Shown one piece after another: positions 35,011 to 44,092 of a DNA stretch of 64,000 nt (the first letter of the stretch is position 1; each line of letters opens with the position of its first letter). Under the pieces are notes generated by a model. The model was given only the letters and a program-made list of their open reading frames with translations, was not told the DNA's origin and searched no databases. Source of the stretch: Bacteroidota bacterium (lineage in GTDB: Bacteria > Bacteroidota > Bacteroidia > Chitinophagales > Chitinophagaceae); NCBI GenBank assembly GCA_023418315.1, contig JAEZZY010000019.1, positions 1 through 64,000 on the forward strand, read 5' to 3'. Both the position numbers and the translations under genes were made by a program.

Positions 35011-35618
35011 TCATCGGCGGAAGGTTTCTAAAACCTTGTAGGACTTATTAGACTGTAACGTTACGCCTAACCCTATTTCTGTCAGGAGATTTTGCCGGTG
35101 TTCCCGGTATTGAACGTTAGGATGGAATGTGTATCTGAGATTGCCATTAGCGTATAACCATCTCCATACTCGTACCGTTACATTCAGTCCTGCCTGTAAG
35201 CCGAAATTCCATTTTCTGCCTGTACTTACTATAGCGTCAAATACGCTGTTGCCCTGAGAAAAAGCAGCCAACACAACCGTATGGCTTGTGAGCCCATAGT
35301 TAATACCTCCTAACCCACGCAGTTGTAAATCTTTTTTATCTAAAAAAGTATAACTGTAGTTTAGCCCAAAAGCGCCATAATTTATGTCGAGTATTTGGTT
35401 ATCCATAATTATGTCCTTATTATATTCCCGATAAAAATAGGTCATGTAAATCTCAACACCGTGATGATTTTTTTCCAGCCTGTAATTTATTGCCGGTATA
35501 TAAAGGACATTAGTGTTTATTGCAGGTACAGGATTGAAGTTGTCTTTTTCTCTATTAAAAAAATCAGCGTGAACCGGCAGGTTTATACCAATTTGATGTG
35601 AGAATTGGCTGCTTGATG
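35011..35618 (-). pseudogene. Outer-membrane beta-barrel fragment lacking a start and signal peptide
   Basis: The frame open from about 35618 to the stop at 35011 shows alternating beta strands ending in a barrel-like C-terminus: QFSHQIGINLPVHADFFN, VLYIPAINYRLEKNHHGVEI, YMTYFYREYNKD, FGLNYSYTF, WNFGLQAGLNVTVRVW and LLTEIGLGVTLQ. The only ATG (35445) lies inside this pattern, so an ATG start there would cut the barrel. No signal peptide exists upstream, where the frame meets a TAA. It is most simply the 3' part of a truncated outer-membrane protein gene. The family is not recognised. Confidence 0.55.
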
Positions 35619-35642
35619 TGTAATAAAATAAAATTTATTCTT

Positions 35643-35891
35643 TTATAAACTGCGTATATCCGGCACGCATAACAAACAAATCAATTTTTGTCCAGACATA
35701 GTTTGCATAACTATGCGCTCTGTTTGCCAAATTACTTTAACTATTTCATTTTTTAGAATATTGTTAAGAGAGTTAGTCTGGGATAACTTATCATAGCCTG
35801 GGAACGGTTTTTTAATAGTTATGCGTGTACCCTCTTCGATGAAAAAAGAGAATTGCAAAAGCAAATAAACCGTTAATATGTACCGCAGCAC
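35643..35891 (-). CDS. Small unknown ORF (doubtful)
   Basis: An 82-codon frame from a GTG at 35891 begins with a hydrophobic stretch (MLRYILTVYLLLQFSFF) and ends VPDIRSL. It has no recognised domain, an AT-rich composition and no promoter box. It may be a decayed 5' part of the barrel gene that follows, in another frame, or simply not coding. Confidence 0.25.
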   Translation of the reverse strand: MLRYILTVYLLLQFSFFIEEGTRITIKKPFPGYDKLSQTNSLNNILKNEIVKVIWQTERIVMQTMSGQKLICLLCVPDIRSL

Positions 35892-35922
35892 TCGGTTTTT
35901 TATCGTTTAATTCAGAACCCCT

Positions 35923-35930
35923 TAATTTTG
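35923..35930 (+). promoter_or_regulatory. -7 promoter element of the following lipoprotein gene
   Basis: TAATTTTG (TAnnTTTG), 61 nt upstream of ATG 35992. Confidence 0.45.
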
Positions 35931-35991
35931 CTCTTTCGTTTCAAATTCAAACCGAACATCCAACTGTTCATTAAACCATAAATTGTTTCAG

Positions 35992-36828
35992 ATGAAAAAA
36001 CAGATCATCCATATAGGAGTAGCTGCTGCTATCATCCTGTCTGCCGCTGCTTGCGGAGAGAATACTACCGACAACAACACTGCTACGGATACGGTAGCTG
36101 CCGAAGTTCCTTCTACTCCCGTAGCGCTTGCCGAAGTGTCTGCTTCACCGGATTTTCCCGGGGCTACGCTCACTATGGGTAAAACAGAGGCGACTGCCAG
36201 TGGCGATAGTGTAAGTGTTACGTTCCATTTCGATGTGAAAAATTATGAGTTGAAAGCACAGACCGCTGATGCCGCCGATAAACTTTGTAACAATTCCAAA
36301 GACGGGCAGCATATTCATTTCATCCTTGATAATAAACCTTACTCCGCATTGTACGAACCCACTCATAAAATAACCCTTGCGAAAAATACAGAGCATATTT
36401 TAGTCGCGTTCTTGTCCCGCTCCTACCACCAATCGCTAAAAAATAAAGAAGCAGGTTTGTTGTACCATTTTAAAATAGATGAAAACGGAAAGGTGCAGCA
36501 ACTGGATGCGCCCACCACGCCGATGATTACCTATAGCCGTCCTAAAGGAGATTATTTAGGAAAAGACACCGAGAACATCCTGCTGGATTTCTATGTATGG
36601 AATGCTACACTGGGCAATAATTATAAGGTGAAAGCGGATATCCGCACCGGTGGCAAAGACACTTCCTTCACCATCAGCGAATGGAAATCTTACTTTCTGA
36701 ACAACCTTGCGATGGGTACCTCTACTATCAAACTTTCCTTAGTAGATAAAGACGGGAATAAAGTGGAAGGTCCTGAAACGGAAGTGAGTCGCGACATCAA
36801 CCTGGCGCAGGATGAGCCGATGAAATAA
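35992..36828 (+). CDS. Lipoprotein, unknown family
   Basis: A 278-aa lipoprotein; ATG 35992 gives the signal MKKQIIHIGVAAAIILSAAAC (Cys21), and the in-frame TTG nine bases upstream is rejected. A Thr/Asp-rich linker (TTDNNTATDTVAAEVP) leads to a beta-rich mature domain (SVSVTFHFDVKNYELKAQ…GQHIHFILDNKPYSALYEPTHKI…HILVAFLSRSYHQSLK). The paired His/Asp pattern of the GQHIHFILDN strand is noted, but no metal-site family was recognised. The second half (LLDFYVWNATLGNNYKVKAD) may be a second sandwich. It is followed by a terminator that touches the next gene. Confidence 0.78.
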   Translation: MKKQIIHIGVAAAIILSAAACGENTTDNNTATDTVAAEVPSTPVALAEVSASPDFPGATLTMGKTEATASGDSVSVTFHFDVKNYELKAQTADAADKLCNNSKDGQHIHFILDNKPYSALYEPTHKITLAKNTEHILVAFLSRSYHQSLKNKEAGLLYHFKIDENGKVQQLDAPTTPMITYSRPKGDYLGKDTENILLDFYVWNATLGNNYKVKADIRTGGKDTSFTISEWKSYFLNNLAMGTSTIKLSLVDKDGNKVEGPETEVSRDINLAQDEPMK

Positions 36829-36878
36829 ATCACTTGTCTTCCTATAACGAAGTTTATTTTTAAGAAATAACTATCTTC

Positions 36879-36907
36879 AAAGCTCCCTATAAAAGGGGGC
36901 TTTTTTA
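36879..36907 (+). terminator. Terminator hairpin abutting the next start codon
   Basis: Stem AAGCTCCCT (36880-36888) / AGGGGGCTT (36894-36902) with a short loop, then a T-run that ends at the A of the ATG at 36907. The purine stretch AGGGGG would also act as the ribosome-binding region of that gene. Confidence 0.75.
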
Positions 36908-37386
36908 TGAAACAGATTGTGTTTTTATTCGCAGCTTGTTGTGGTGTAACGGCATGTATGCCGGAAAATCATTCGCAAAGAATAGATAAATTGAATTGGA
37001 TTTTAGGAGCATGGGAAGCTGCGGAGAAGGACGGCAAGTTTATCGAAGCATGGACTAAGCAAAACGACAGTTTATTTATAGGCAACGGCTTTTTTATTAC
37101 TCCTGAAAATGATACCCCGTTTCGGGAAACACTTTCCATAGAAAACAAAAACGATACGCTGTATTATATCGTAACCACGGTACAGAATGGGGAAGTTGGA
37201 GTAAGATTTCAAGAACATTCCATGACGGAGGAAACCATCATCTTTGAAAACCCGAAGCATGATTTTCCCCAACAAATCATTTATACCCGTACCGATGATA
37301 AACACCTTGTAGCTAAGATTACCGGCACGCAAAACGGGAAGACCCGCACGGAAGAGTTTAGACTGAAAAGGATACCCGAAAGTTAA
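36907..37386 (+). CDS. DUF6265-like lipoprotein
   Basis: A 159-aa lipoprotein with signal MKQIVFLFAACCGVTAC. The mature part is a small calycin/lipocalin-like barrel resembling DUF6265: LNWILGAWEAAEKDGKFIEAW, SLFIGNGFFITPENDTPFRE, VRFQEHSMTEETIIFENPKH and DFPQQIIYTR. Function unknown. The start codon follows directly on the T-run of a terminator-like hairpin, so its expression may come by read-through of, or be modulated by, that hairpin. It is convergent with the SpmAB gene. Confidence 0.8.
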   Translation: MKQIVFLFAACCGVTACMPENHSQRIDKLNWILGAWEAAEKDGKFIEAWTKQNDSLFIGNGFFITPENDTPFRETLSIENKNDTLYYIVTTVQNGEVGVRFQEHSMTEETIIFENPKHDFPQQIIYTRTDDKHLVAKITGTQNGKTRTEEFRLKRIPES

Positions 37387-37463
37387 TAAGGAGTTTTGTG
37401 AAAAAAATAAAATGAGCCAATCATTATTGCTTACTCCCAAACGAAACCCACCGTCTGTTTTTC

Positions 37464-38954
37464 TTACAGCACATTCCCAAAAAACATATAGCATAAAAAC
37501 ACGGAGGTGATGATGCCGACTAAGTCTGCAAGCAGCATAGCGCCTACGGCATAGCGGGTGTTGCGTACAGATACCGCACCGAAGTAAACAGCAATCACAT
37601 AAAACGTGGTATCGGATGAGCCTTGTAAAATGCAGGACAGCCTGCCCGCAAAAGAGTCGGCACCAAAGGTTTTCATCGTATCCACCATCATGCCGCGTGC
37701 ACCGCTGCCGCTCAGCGGTTTTATTAAAGCCGTAGGGAGTCCGTCCACAAACCGGGTGTCAGTACCGAGTGCCGTAAATATACTTTTGATGCCGTTGATA
37801 GCCACGTCGAAACTGCCACTGGTGCGCAACAAGCTGATGGCTACCAGCATTCCTACAAGGTAAGGAATGATCTTCACCGCCGTTTCAAAGCCGCCTTTCG
37901 CCCCTTCCACAAAAGCGTCGAACACGTTGATTTTTTTATACAAGGCTCCTATAACAATGAGTAGGAAAATGAGCAGAATCAACCCATTGCTTAGCACACT
38001 TGAAAACTGATTGACTCCTTCCACATTCAACGAACGGATATACACCACCAGCAACGCTATAAGAGCGGAGATGCTACCGATCCATGCCAGCACTACAGGT
38101 TGCAGCAGGTTTATTTTTTGTTTGAAAGAAACCACCATCATAGCGGCTATGGTAGCTACGAATGTAGCAATCATGCAGGGCACGAAAATATCCGTAGGCG
38201 AGGAAGCTTTCAGCGCCGCGCGTGTAGCGATAATGCTTACGGGAATGAGGGTAAGCCCGGATGCATGCAGGCAAAGGAACATGATTTGCGCATCGCTTGC
38301 ACGTTCTTTATGAGGATTTAATTCTTGCAGACTTTCCATTGCCTTTAGCCCAAAAGGTGTCGCCGCATTATCTAACCCTAACAAATTGGCGGAAAAATTC
38401 ATCATCATGTGTCCGTGTGCGGGGTGGTCTTTGGGCACTTCGGGAAATAGCTTGGAGAAGAACGGCCCGATGATTTTGGAAAGTAACCGGATACCGCCGG
38501 CTCTTTCGGCAATGCTCATAAAACCCATGAACAAGGCCATAATACCAATTAATCCGATGCAGATATTCACGGCGGTTTTACACGTTTCTATAATGCCATC
38601 TGCTTTTTTATGAAGTTTATTTTGCAAGGAAGCATAGCTAAAAACCTCCGTGGCAGGGAAGAGCTGTTGTGCTTGCTTTACGGAATCGTGTTGCGGATTT
38701 TCGGCTATAATGATTTGTGGAGTATGCAGGGAATCGGCTGCTGCGTAGCCATAGCCTGCTATCAGTTTCTGATAATTCTCCCTTGTTATTTTTTCAGGAT
38801 TTCCTTGTAGCCGGTAATACACGGTATCATAGGCATCATCTGCTTTGCCCGTTACCATTCTGCTGAAGATGGCCGCATCACCGCCGATGTATTTTGCGCC
38901 TGCTACCAAGACGGCGATGAGGATAAATGCCGACCATATTCTGCTTAAGGCCAT
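37464..38954 (-). CDS. SpmA-SpmB fusion membrane protein (nucleoside-recognition/gate domains)
   Basis: A 496-aa inner-membrane protein. The N-terminal half (after a ~130-aa periplasmic insert at 30-130) has the SpmA gate domain (AVNICIGLIGIMALFMGFMSIAERAGG…HMMMNFSANLLGLDNAATPFGLKAME). The C-terminal half is SpmB-like (VEGAKGGFETAVKIIPYLVGMLVAISLLR…KPLSGSGARGMMVDTM…QGSSDTTFYVIAVYFGAV). In Bacillus these are two spore maturation genes; non-sporulating Bacteroidota carry the fused form. The role is probably small-molecule or ion transport, but this is not known. It is a single gene. Confidence 0.9.
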   Translation of the reverse strand: MALSRIWSAFILIAVLVAGAKYIGGDAAIFSRMVTGKADDAYDTVYYRLQGNPEKITRENYQKLIAGYGYAAADSLHTPQIIIAENPQHDSVKQAQQLFPATEVFSYASLQNKLHKKADGIIETCKTAVNICIGLIGIMALFMGFMSIAERAGGIRLLSKIIGPFFSKLFPEVPKDHPAHGHMMMNFSANLLGLDNAATPFGLKAMESLQELNPHKERASDAQIMFLCLHASGLTLIPVSIIATRAALKASSPTDIFVPCMIATFVATIAAMMVVSFKQKINLLQPVVLAWIGSISALIALLVVYIRSLNVEGVNQFSSVLSNGLILLIFLLIVIGALYKKINVFDAFVEGAKGGFETAVKIIPYLVGMLVAISLLRTSGSFDVAINGIKSIFTALGTDTRFVDGLPTALIKPLSGSGARGMMVDTMKTFGADSFAGRLSCILQGSSDTTFYVIAVYFGAVSVRNTRYAVGAMLLADLVGIITSVFLCYMFFGNVL

Positions 38955-39049
38955 ATTGTTGTTTTGTTATGTTGCATAGGGCATCAGTTATCTATTTGCC
39001 TTTGAAAATTTCCTTTTGAAATTTGTTATTTAAAATTCCCTTTTCCTCT

Positions 39050-39634
39050 TTATGTCTTCTGCTTACTCATCCATTTAGGGATTTCAAGAGTAGGTTTATA
39101 ATGCCACATATTTTCCAGCAATTCAAAAATATCATCGCTTACGAGAATCATCTTCATAAAATCTTCTTTCAAAAAACCTTCCCGTACCATATTGTTCAGA
39201 AACACGAGAAGCGGTTCATAAAATCCGTTGACGTTTAAGATACCTATCGGTTTTTGATGCAAGCCGAGTTGCGCCCAGGTCATCATTTCAAAAAGTTCTT
39301 CCATAGTACCCCAGCCACCCGGCAAGGCAAGGATGCCGTTGCTGTGCTCGTGCATTTTTAGCTTGCGCTCGTGCATGGTATCTACCAGTATCAATTCGGA
39401 AAGATGGTCATGCGCTATTTCTTTGGTTTGTAAAAAATGGGGGATGATGCCTATAATCCTGCCATTATTTTGCAATACGCCTTCCGCTAATGCACCCATC
39501 AGCCCCAGCTTGGAGCCCCCGTAAATCACGTCAATATTTTTTTCTGCAAGCACCACACCGGTTCGGTAAGCCGCTTCGGCATATACTTCATCATAGCCGT
39601 AATTGGAGCCGCAAAAGACAACCATACTTTTCAT
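39050..39634 (-). CDS. LOG-family (TIGR00730) nucleotide phosphoribohydrolase
   Basis: A 194-aa Rossmann-like protein of the LOG family, which hydrolyses cytokinin-type or ordinary nucleoside 5'-monophosphates to the base and ribose 5-phosphate. Visible motifs are VFCGSNYGYD at the start, YGGSKLGLMGALAEGVL, MHERKLKMHEHSNG with the conserved R-K pair, and the active-site PGGWGTMEELFE (PGGxGTxxE). Length and motifs are complete. It is cytosolic and stands alone, 95 bp beyond the SpmAB start on the same strand. AMP is a likely substrate in bacteria, but this cannot be read from the sequence. Confidence 0.9.
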   Translation of the reverse strand: MKSMVVFCGSNYGYDEVYAEAAYRTGVVLAEKNIDVIYGGSKLGLMGALAEGVLQNNGRIIGIIPHFLQTKEIAHDHLSELILVDTMHERKLKMHEHSNGILALPGGWGTMEELFEMMTWAQLGLHQKPIGILNVNGFYEPLLVFLNNMVREGFLKEDFMKMILVSDDIFELLENMWHYKPTLEIPKWMSKQKT

Positions 39635-39711
39635 AGGATGACGATGTGTAGAAAATGATTAGTGGAACAAATATAACAGCTATATCGGGAAAGAAAGAAC
39701 AGACAGGAGGG

Positions 39712-40440
39712 CTATTCTTTTTTACTTATACTGTCTTTTTTTTCGGAAATATAGGGAATGACAGGATGTTTGAGCCATTCCCGGTACTGCTCGCGAATCC
39801 ATATTTTCAGCTCCAGCTCGGAAGCGGCGCGGGCAAAATCGTAAGGCATGGGATAGGCATTCATGAAAAAAGCCAGCGTATCTCCGCTGAGTTGGGTTTG
39901 TGAAGCTACCAGCTCCGGCGTGTAGCGCGAGCTGATGAACTTCTCTTCCTCCCATTTATAAAAATCTTTTTGAAAACGGAATGCCCGTTTGCTGCGCTTC
40001 GATAGTTTCTCGGCTACAAACGAAACCGGCGACATTACCCCGCCTCCTTTTTGCCTTGCCAAAGCCCGCTTGTAAGTGCCGCGCCTTGCCATAGAATCGG
40101 TTTGGTAGGGAGAATAGCGCTGGCGAAGGGTAAATTCTTCCAGTTCATAGCTCATTTGAAAAAGCGACACATACATTTCCGCAGTGCCGAGGCTGGGAGG
40201 TACCGTATATTGCTGCGGTTTATAGCCCACAAGGTGAAAACTCACTATGTCGCCTTTGTGCGCATTCAGCGTATATTCTCCGTAGCTGTTGGTGTACGAT
40301 TTTTGATTTGTACGCTCATTCGTTACCACCACGGCGGCCAGCATTTCACCGGAAATCCCGTCTTTCACAGTGCCTTTCAGCACCTGTGCCTGTGTGCCGA
40401 ATGCAGCCAGTAACCCTACCAAGAGCCAAATGTGTTTCAC
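39712..40440 (-). CDS. Secreted protein with carboxypeptidase-regulatory-like domain
   Basis: A 242-aa protein with signal peptide MKHIWLLVGLLAAFGTQAQ. Residues 20-95 form a CarboxypepD_reg-like sandwich (VLKGTVKDGISGEMLAAVVV, YTNSYGEYTLNAHKGDIVSF, HLVGYKPQQYTVP), and a charged helical C-terminus follows (FRFQKDFYKWEEEKFISSRY…LELKIWIREQYREW). It shares its architecture with the 215-aa protein at 10403-11050. It is probably periplasmic or outer-membrane associated. Function unknown. Confidence 0.8.
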   Translation of the reverse strand: MKHIWLLVGLLAAFGTQAQVLKGTVKDGISGEMLAAVVVTNERTNQKSYTNSYGEYTLNAHKGDIVSFHLVGYKPQQYTVPPSLGTAEMYVSLFQMSYELEEFTLRQRYSPYQTDSMARRGTYKRALARQKGGGVMSPVSFVAEKLSKRSKRAFRFQKDFYKWEEEKFISSRYTPELVASQTQLSGDTLAFFMNAYPMPYDFARAASELELKIWIREQYREWLKHPVIPYISEKKDSISKKE

Positions 40441-40631
40441 CGATGGTAAAAATAGGAAGCGCCCGATTACTGTTTTTTGAAATCGGTTGTTTTTGGGAAT
40501 TATTTAAGAAGCGGAAGCGGGCGGCATTTTTTTGTCCGGATACGTGAAAACGGGAAAGATGCCCCTGAAATTCTTCCATCCGAATCCTAAATAGGATTAG
40601 TTACTTTGCACTTTGCACAAGCTGCCCAAGA

Positions 40632-41609
40632 TTGAAACTGCTTTTCCTAAATACCAACACTACCGATTATAGTCAGGATATATTGTACGCCGGCTTGAGA
40701 AAAAGAACGGACATTACGCTCTATGAACTGCCTTTCAATGCCCGGTATCATTTTCCTATGAAAAAATACCCGCGCAATCTGGGGTTGGAATACGGCTATT
40801 TGCTAAAACGTTTTTTTCAACAGATACCCTGGAAAGAGCTGGATGGTGTGATTATAGGCGGCTGCAATCCGCATCTGTTACAACGTTACGAAGCGTTATT
40901 CCCTAAGTTGTCGGCTCATACTCGGCTCATTCTGGTGGATGGCGGCGACTGGCCAGAAATCGGGGGTGATTTTTACCGTGCAGGAGGAAAAAGAATTTAT
41001 GATGATTTTCGTAAACGGTATCCTTTTCATTTTGTTTTTAAAAGAGAAATGGTGCTCAATCTGGATTATCCCGAAAACACCTTTCCTTTTCCCTTTGGTT
41101 TCAATTTGCAACGGGTTCCTAAGGGCATATCCCACACGAAGAAATACGATGTTTCGTTTTGGGCGGTGCAGAGTTCTCCTATACGCACCGTTGCTTTAGA
41201 GCTGCTCGAAAACCAGTTTGATTGCAAAGCCAATGGCACGGTGGTAAACCAGGTATTTGCGGATTATAAACGCAAAGGAGATAATTACCTTCGGGAGCTT
41301 GCTGCGTGCAAAGTGGTCATTAATATCAGAGGTGTAGGCTGGGATACGCTGCGTTATTGGGAAACGCCCGCACTCGGTACGTTTCTGATTTCACAACCGC
41401 CGCATATTCACATTCCGCACAATTTTATAGATAAGGAAGAAATGGTTTTTTGCAAGCATGATTTGAGCGACCTTGTCGAATTATGCACCTACTATCTTTT
41501 GCACGAAGAAGAGCGGGAACGCATTGCAAAAAACGGAGAAAAAAAACTGCGGCAGTATCATTCGGAAGCATGCAGGGCAGCGTATTTTTTGCAAGCGATA
41601 AAAAAATAA
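40632..41609 (+). CDS. Glycosyltransferase-like protein (CgeB/DUF3880-like)
   Basis: A 325-aa cytosolic protein starting from TTG 40632 (MKLLFLNTNTTDYSQDILY); no in-frame ATG is available upstream. The C-terminal third resembles the Glyco_trans_1_2 domain of CgeB-like proteins: VVINIRGVGWDTLRYWETPALGTF, LISQPPHIHIPHNFIDKEEM and LHEEERERIAKNGEKKLRQYH. The N-terminal Rossmann-like half has GVIIGGCNPHLL. It likely transfers a sugar in envelope glycan assembly; donor and acceptor are unknown. A near-match promoter box (TTACTTTGC) lies at about 40598-40606. It ends at a bidirectional terminator shared with pnp. Confidence 0.72.
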   Translation: MKLLFLNTNTTDYSQDILYAGLRKRTDITLYELPFNARYHFPMKKYPRNLGLEYGYLLKRFFQQIPWKELDGVIIGGCNPHLLQRYEALFPKLSAHTRLILVDGGDWPEIGGDFYRAGGKRIYDDFRKRYPFHFVFKREMVLNLDYPENTFPFPFGFNLQRVPKGISHTKKYDVSFWAVQSSPIRTVALELLENQFDCKANGTVVNQVFADYKRKGDNYLRELAACKVVINIRGVGWDTLRYWETPALGTFLISQPPHIHIPHNFIDKEEMVFCKHDLSDLVELCTYYLLHEEERERIAKNGEKKLRQYHSEACRAAYFLQAIKK

Positions 41610-41636
41610 CCCGTCAGGGGAGACGGGCTATTTTGG
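41604..41636. terminator. Bidirectional terminator between glycosyltransferase and pnp
   Basis: Stem CCCGTC (41610-41615) / GACGGG (41622-41627), with TTTT on the right and an A-run (T-run on the minus strand) on the left. It overlaps the stop region of the glycosyltransferase gene. Confidence 0.75.
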
Positions 41637-41656
41637 AAGATGTTATTTCCGCAAAT

Positions 41657-43993
41657 TTACAGTGCCAAATCCGGATCATTGGCATCCGGAGCCGGTTGTG
41701 GCGGTTGAGCTGTGTTTTCTCTTTTCGGGCCCCGGTCGTGGTTATCTCTTCTTGGCCCACGTTCGTTGCGGTCATTTCTTCTGTCGCCGTCCCTTCTTGG
41801 TCCGCGGTCGTTTCCGTTTTCACGGCGTTCGCGTTTTTCCGGTTCCACATAGCCTTCCGGTTTTTCCATCAGCACCTTGCGGCTTAGGCGCAGCTTACCG
41901 GTTTTAGGATCGGTACCCACCAGTTTTATTTTTACTTTATCGCCTTCTGCAAGCACACCGTCTAAGCTATCTAAGCGTTTCCAGCTTACTTCGGAAATGT
42001 GCAATAAACCTTGTTTGCCGGGCATAAATTCTATGAACGCACCAAACGGCATGATGGATTTTACGGTTCCTTCATAGCTCTCACCGATTTCCGGTACGGC
42101 TACGATGCCTTTGATCCATATCATTGCTTTGTCTATGCTTTCTTTATTAGCAGAGAATATTTTTACAATGCCTTTATTGTTTTCTTCTTCGATGTTGATG
42201 GTAGCGCCGGTTTCACGTTGTATTTCCTGAATGATTTTACCGCCGGGCCCGATTACCGCTCCTATAAATTCACTTTCGATAATCAATTGCTCAATGCGTG
42301 GTGCATGGGGTTTCAAGTCATCACGGTGCTGCGGAATGGCTTCATACATAGCATCCAGGATATGCAGGCGACCACGTTTGGCTTGTGCTAACGCCTGGCG
42401 CATTACATCCATGCTCAGTCCATCCACTTTTATATCCATTTGGATACCGCAAATACCATCGCGGGTGCCGGTTACTTTAAAATCCATATCACCGAGGTGG
42501 TCTTCATCGCCGAGGATGTCTGTAAGTACCGCCCATTTTCCGTCTTCTGCACGGGAAATCAGCCCCATAGCTACACCGCCTACGTGTTTAGGAAACGGCA
42601 CACCCGCATCCATTAAGGCTAAGGAACCGGCACATACGGTAGCCATAGAGGAAGAACCGTTGCTTTCCAGAATATCGGAAACGATACGCACGGTATAAGG
42701 GAAATCGTCGCCCGGCATCATTTGTTCTAAAGAGCGCATCGCCAGGTTGCCATGTCCCACTTCACGTCTGCCGGGGCCGCGCATAGGCTTGGTTTCGCCG
42801 GTAGAGAACGGAGGAAAATTATAGTGAAGGATAAACTTGCGGTAATCAGAAGTGGCGGCTGTTTCTTTCAGCAATTCATCTTCGGAAGTGCCGAGTGTAA
42901 CCGTGGTTAAGGATTGGGTTTCGCCCCGGGTAAATAAAGCAGCGCCATGCGGGGAAGGCAATACATCTACTTCAATCGTCAGCGGGCGCACTTCATCAAG
43001 GCCGCGGCCGTCTAAGCGGCGGCTTTCATCAAGAATCATATTGCGCACGGTGTGGTATTGCAAGTCTTCCAAGTATTTTTTAGCGAAGGAGCGAATTTCA
43101 TCCGGCACGCTTTCGCCTTCTTGCAAGCCTTCTGCCAAATGCAGGAATAGCTGTTCTTGTAGTTCTTTAAAGGCATGGCTGCGATCATGTTTGGCAGATG
43201 CGCTTCTGGCTATTTCTTTCAGTTTTGGTCCGGCAAAAGCTTCCACTTTCGCTTTCAGTTCTTCGTTTTCTTCTGTTTTTGCAATTTCACGTTTCGTTTT
43301 TGCGCCTGCTGCATCACGCAGTTGCTCTTGCAGTTTTATTTGTTCGCGTATAGCGGCATGACCGGTTTCTATTGCGGTTATCAAATCTTCTTCGGCACAT
43401 TCTTTCGCCTCGCCTTCCACCATCATGATGTTTTTTTCCGTGGCGGCAATGATGAAGTCCATATCCGCGTCTTTAAATTCGGTGCGGGAAGGATTCACTA
43501 CATACTGACCGTTGATGCGTGCTACGCGTACTTCCGAAATAATTTCTTGAATAGGAACATCGGAAACGGCTAATGCGGCGGAAGCGGCTAAGCAAGCCAA
43601 CTGATCCGGCATTACTTCGGGGTCGGAAGAAATAAGATAGACCAATACTTGTACATCGCAATAATAATCTTCGGGGAAAAGAGGGCGTAGCGCACGGTCT
43701 ATCAGGCGGGAGATCAATACTTCATAATCGCTGAGGCGGCCTTCCCGTTTAAAGAAAGAACCCGGAATGCGTCCTGCCGAAGCAAATTTTTCCTGGTAAT
43801 CTACCGTAAGAGGGAAGAATGATTGTCCGGGACGCGGCTCTGTAGCGGCTACTGCCGTAGCAAGTATCATACAATTGCCTTGGCGCACTACTACGGCGCC
43901 ATCCGCCTGGCGGGCAAACCTTCCGGTTTCTATGGAAATCTCCTTTCCGTTGGAGCCGATATGCGAAACGGAAATTGGTTTGGGTGTGTTCAT
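41657..43993 (-). CDS. pnp: Polyribonucleotide nucleotidyltransferase (PNPase)
   Basis: A 778-aa 3'-5' phosphorolytic exoribonuclease and RNA-degradosome component, cytosolic. Domains are a first RNase PH core (about 14-145, with RPGQSFFPLTVDYQEKFASAG), a helical linker, a second catalytic RNase PH core (about 330-555, with FTRGETQSLTTVTLGT and ILESNGSSSMATVCAGSLAL), KH (about 560-620, VIGPGGKIIQEIQ) and S1 (about 625-695, MPFGAFIEFMPGKQGLLHIS). The last 75 residues are an unusual Arg/Gly/Asp-rich tail (RRENGNDRGPRRDGDRRNDR…) typical of Bacteroidota PNPases. rpsO lies just upstream on the same strand, as in many bacteria. Confidence 0.97.
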   Translation of the reverse strand: MNTPKPISVSHIGSNGKEISIETGRFARQADGAVVVRQGNCMILATAVAATEPRPGQSFFPLTVDYQEKFASAGRIPGSFFKREGRLSDYEVLISRLIDRALRPLFPEDYYCDVQVLVYLISSDPEVMPDQLACLAASAALAVSDVPIQEIISEVRVARINGQYVVNPSRTEFKDADMDFIIAATEKNIMMVEGEAKECAEEDLITAIETGHAAIREQIKLQEQLRDAAGAKTKREIAKTEENEELKAKVEAFAGPKLKEIARSASAKHDRSHAFKELQEQLFLHLAEGLQEGESVPDEIRSFAKKYLEDLQYHTVRNMILDESRRLDGRGLDEVRPLTIEVDVLPSPHGAALFTRGETQSLTTVTLGTSEDELLKETAATSDYRKFILHYNFPPFSTGETKPMRGPGRREVGHGNLAMRSLEQMMPGDDFPYTVRIVSDILESNGSSSMATVCAGSLALMDAGVPFPKHVGGVAMGLISRAEDGKWAVLTDILGDEDHLGDMDFKVTGTRDGICGIQMDIKVDGLSMDVMRQALAQAKRGRLHILDAMYEAIPQHRDDLKPHAPRIEQLIIESEFIGAVIGPGGKIIQEIQRETGATINIEEENNKGIVKIFSANKESIDKAMIWIKGIVAVPEIGESYEGTVKSIMPFGAFIEFMPGKQGLLHISEVSWKRLDSLDGVLAEGDKVKIKLVGTDPKTGKLRLSRKVLMEKPEGYVEPEKRERRENGNDRGPRRDGDRRNDRNERGPRRDNHDRGPKRENTAQPPQPAPDANDPDLAL

Positions 43994-44092
43994 CGTTTAC
44001 ATTTTTTTTGTCCGCAAGTTCATTTTTGAGAAGCCTGTATCAGCGCTTCAATGAACATTTTGAGAGTTGGTTAAGGAATAGTTCAAATAACA

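Noticed and set aside
42852..43361. 169-codon frame antisense to pnp
   Set aside because: Ser-rich translation opposite the PNPase core; no independent support.
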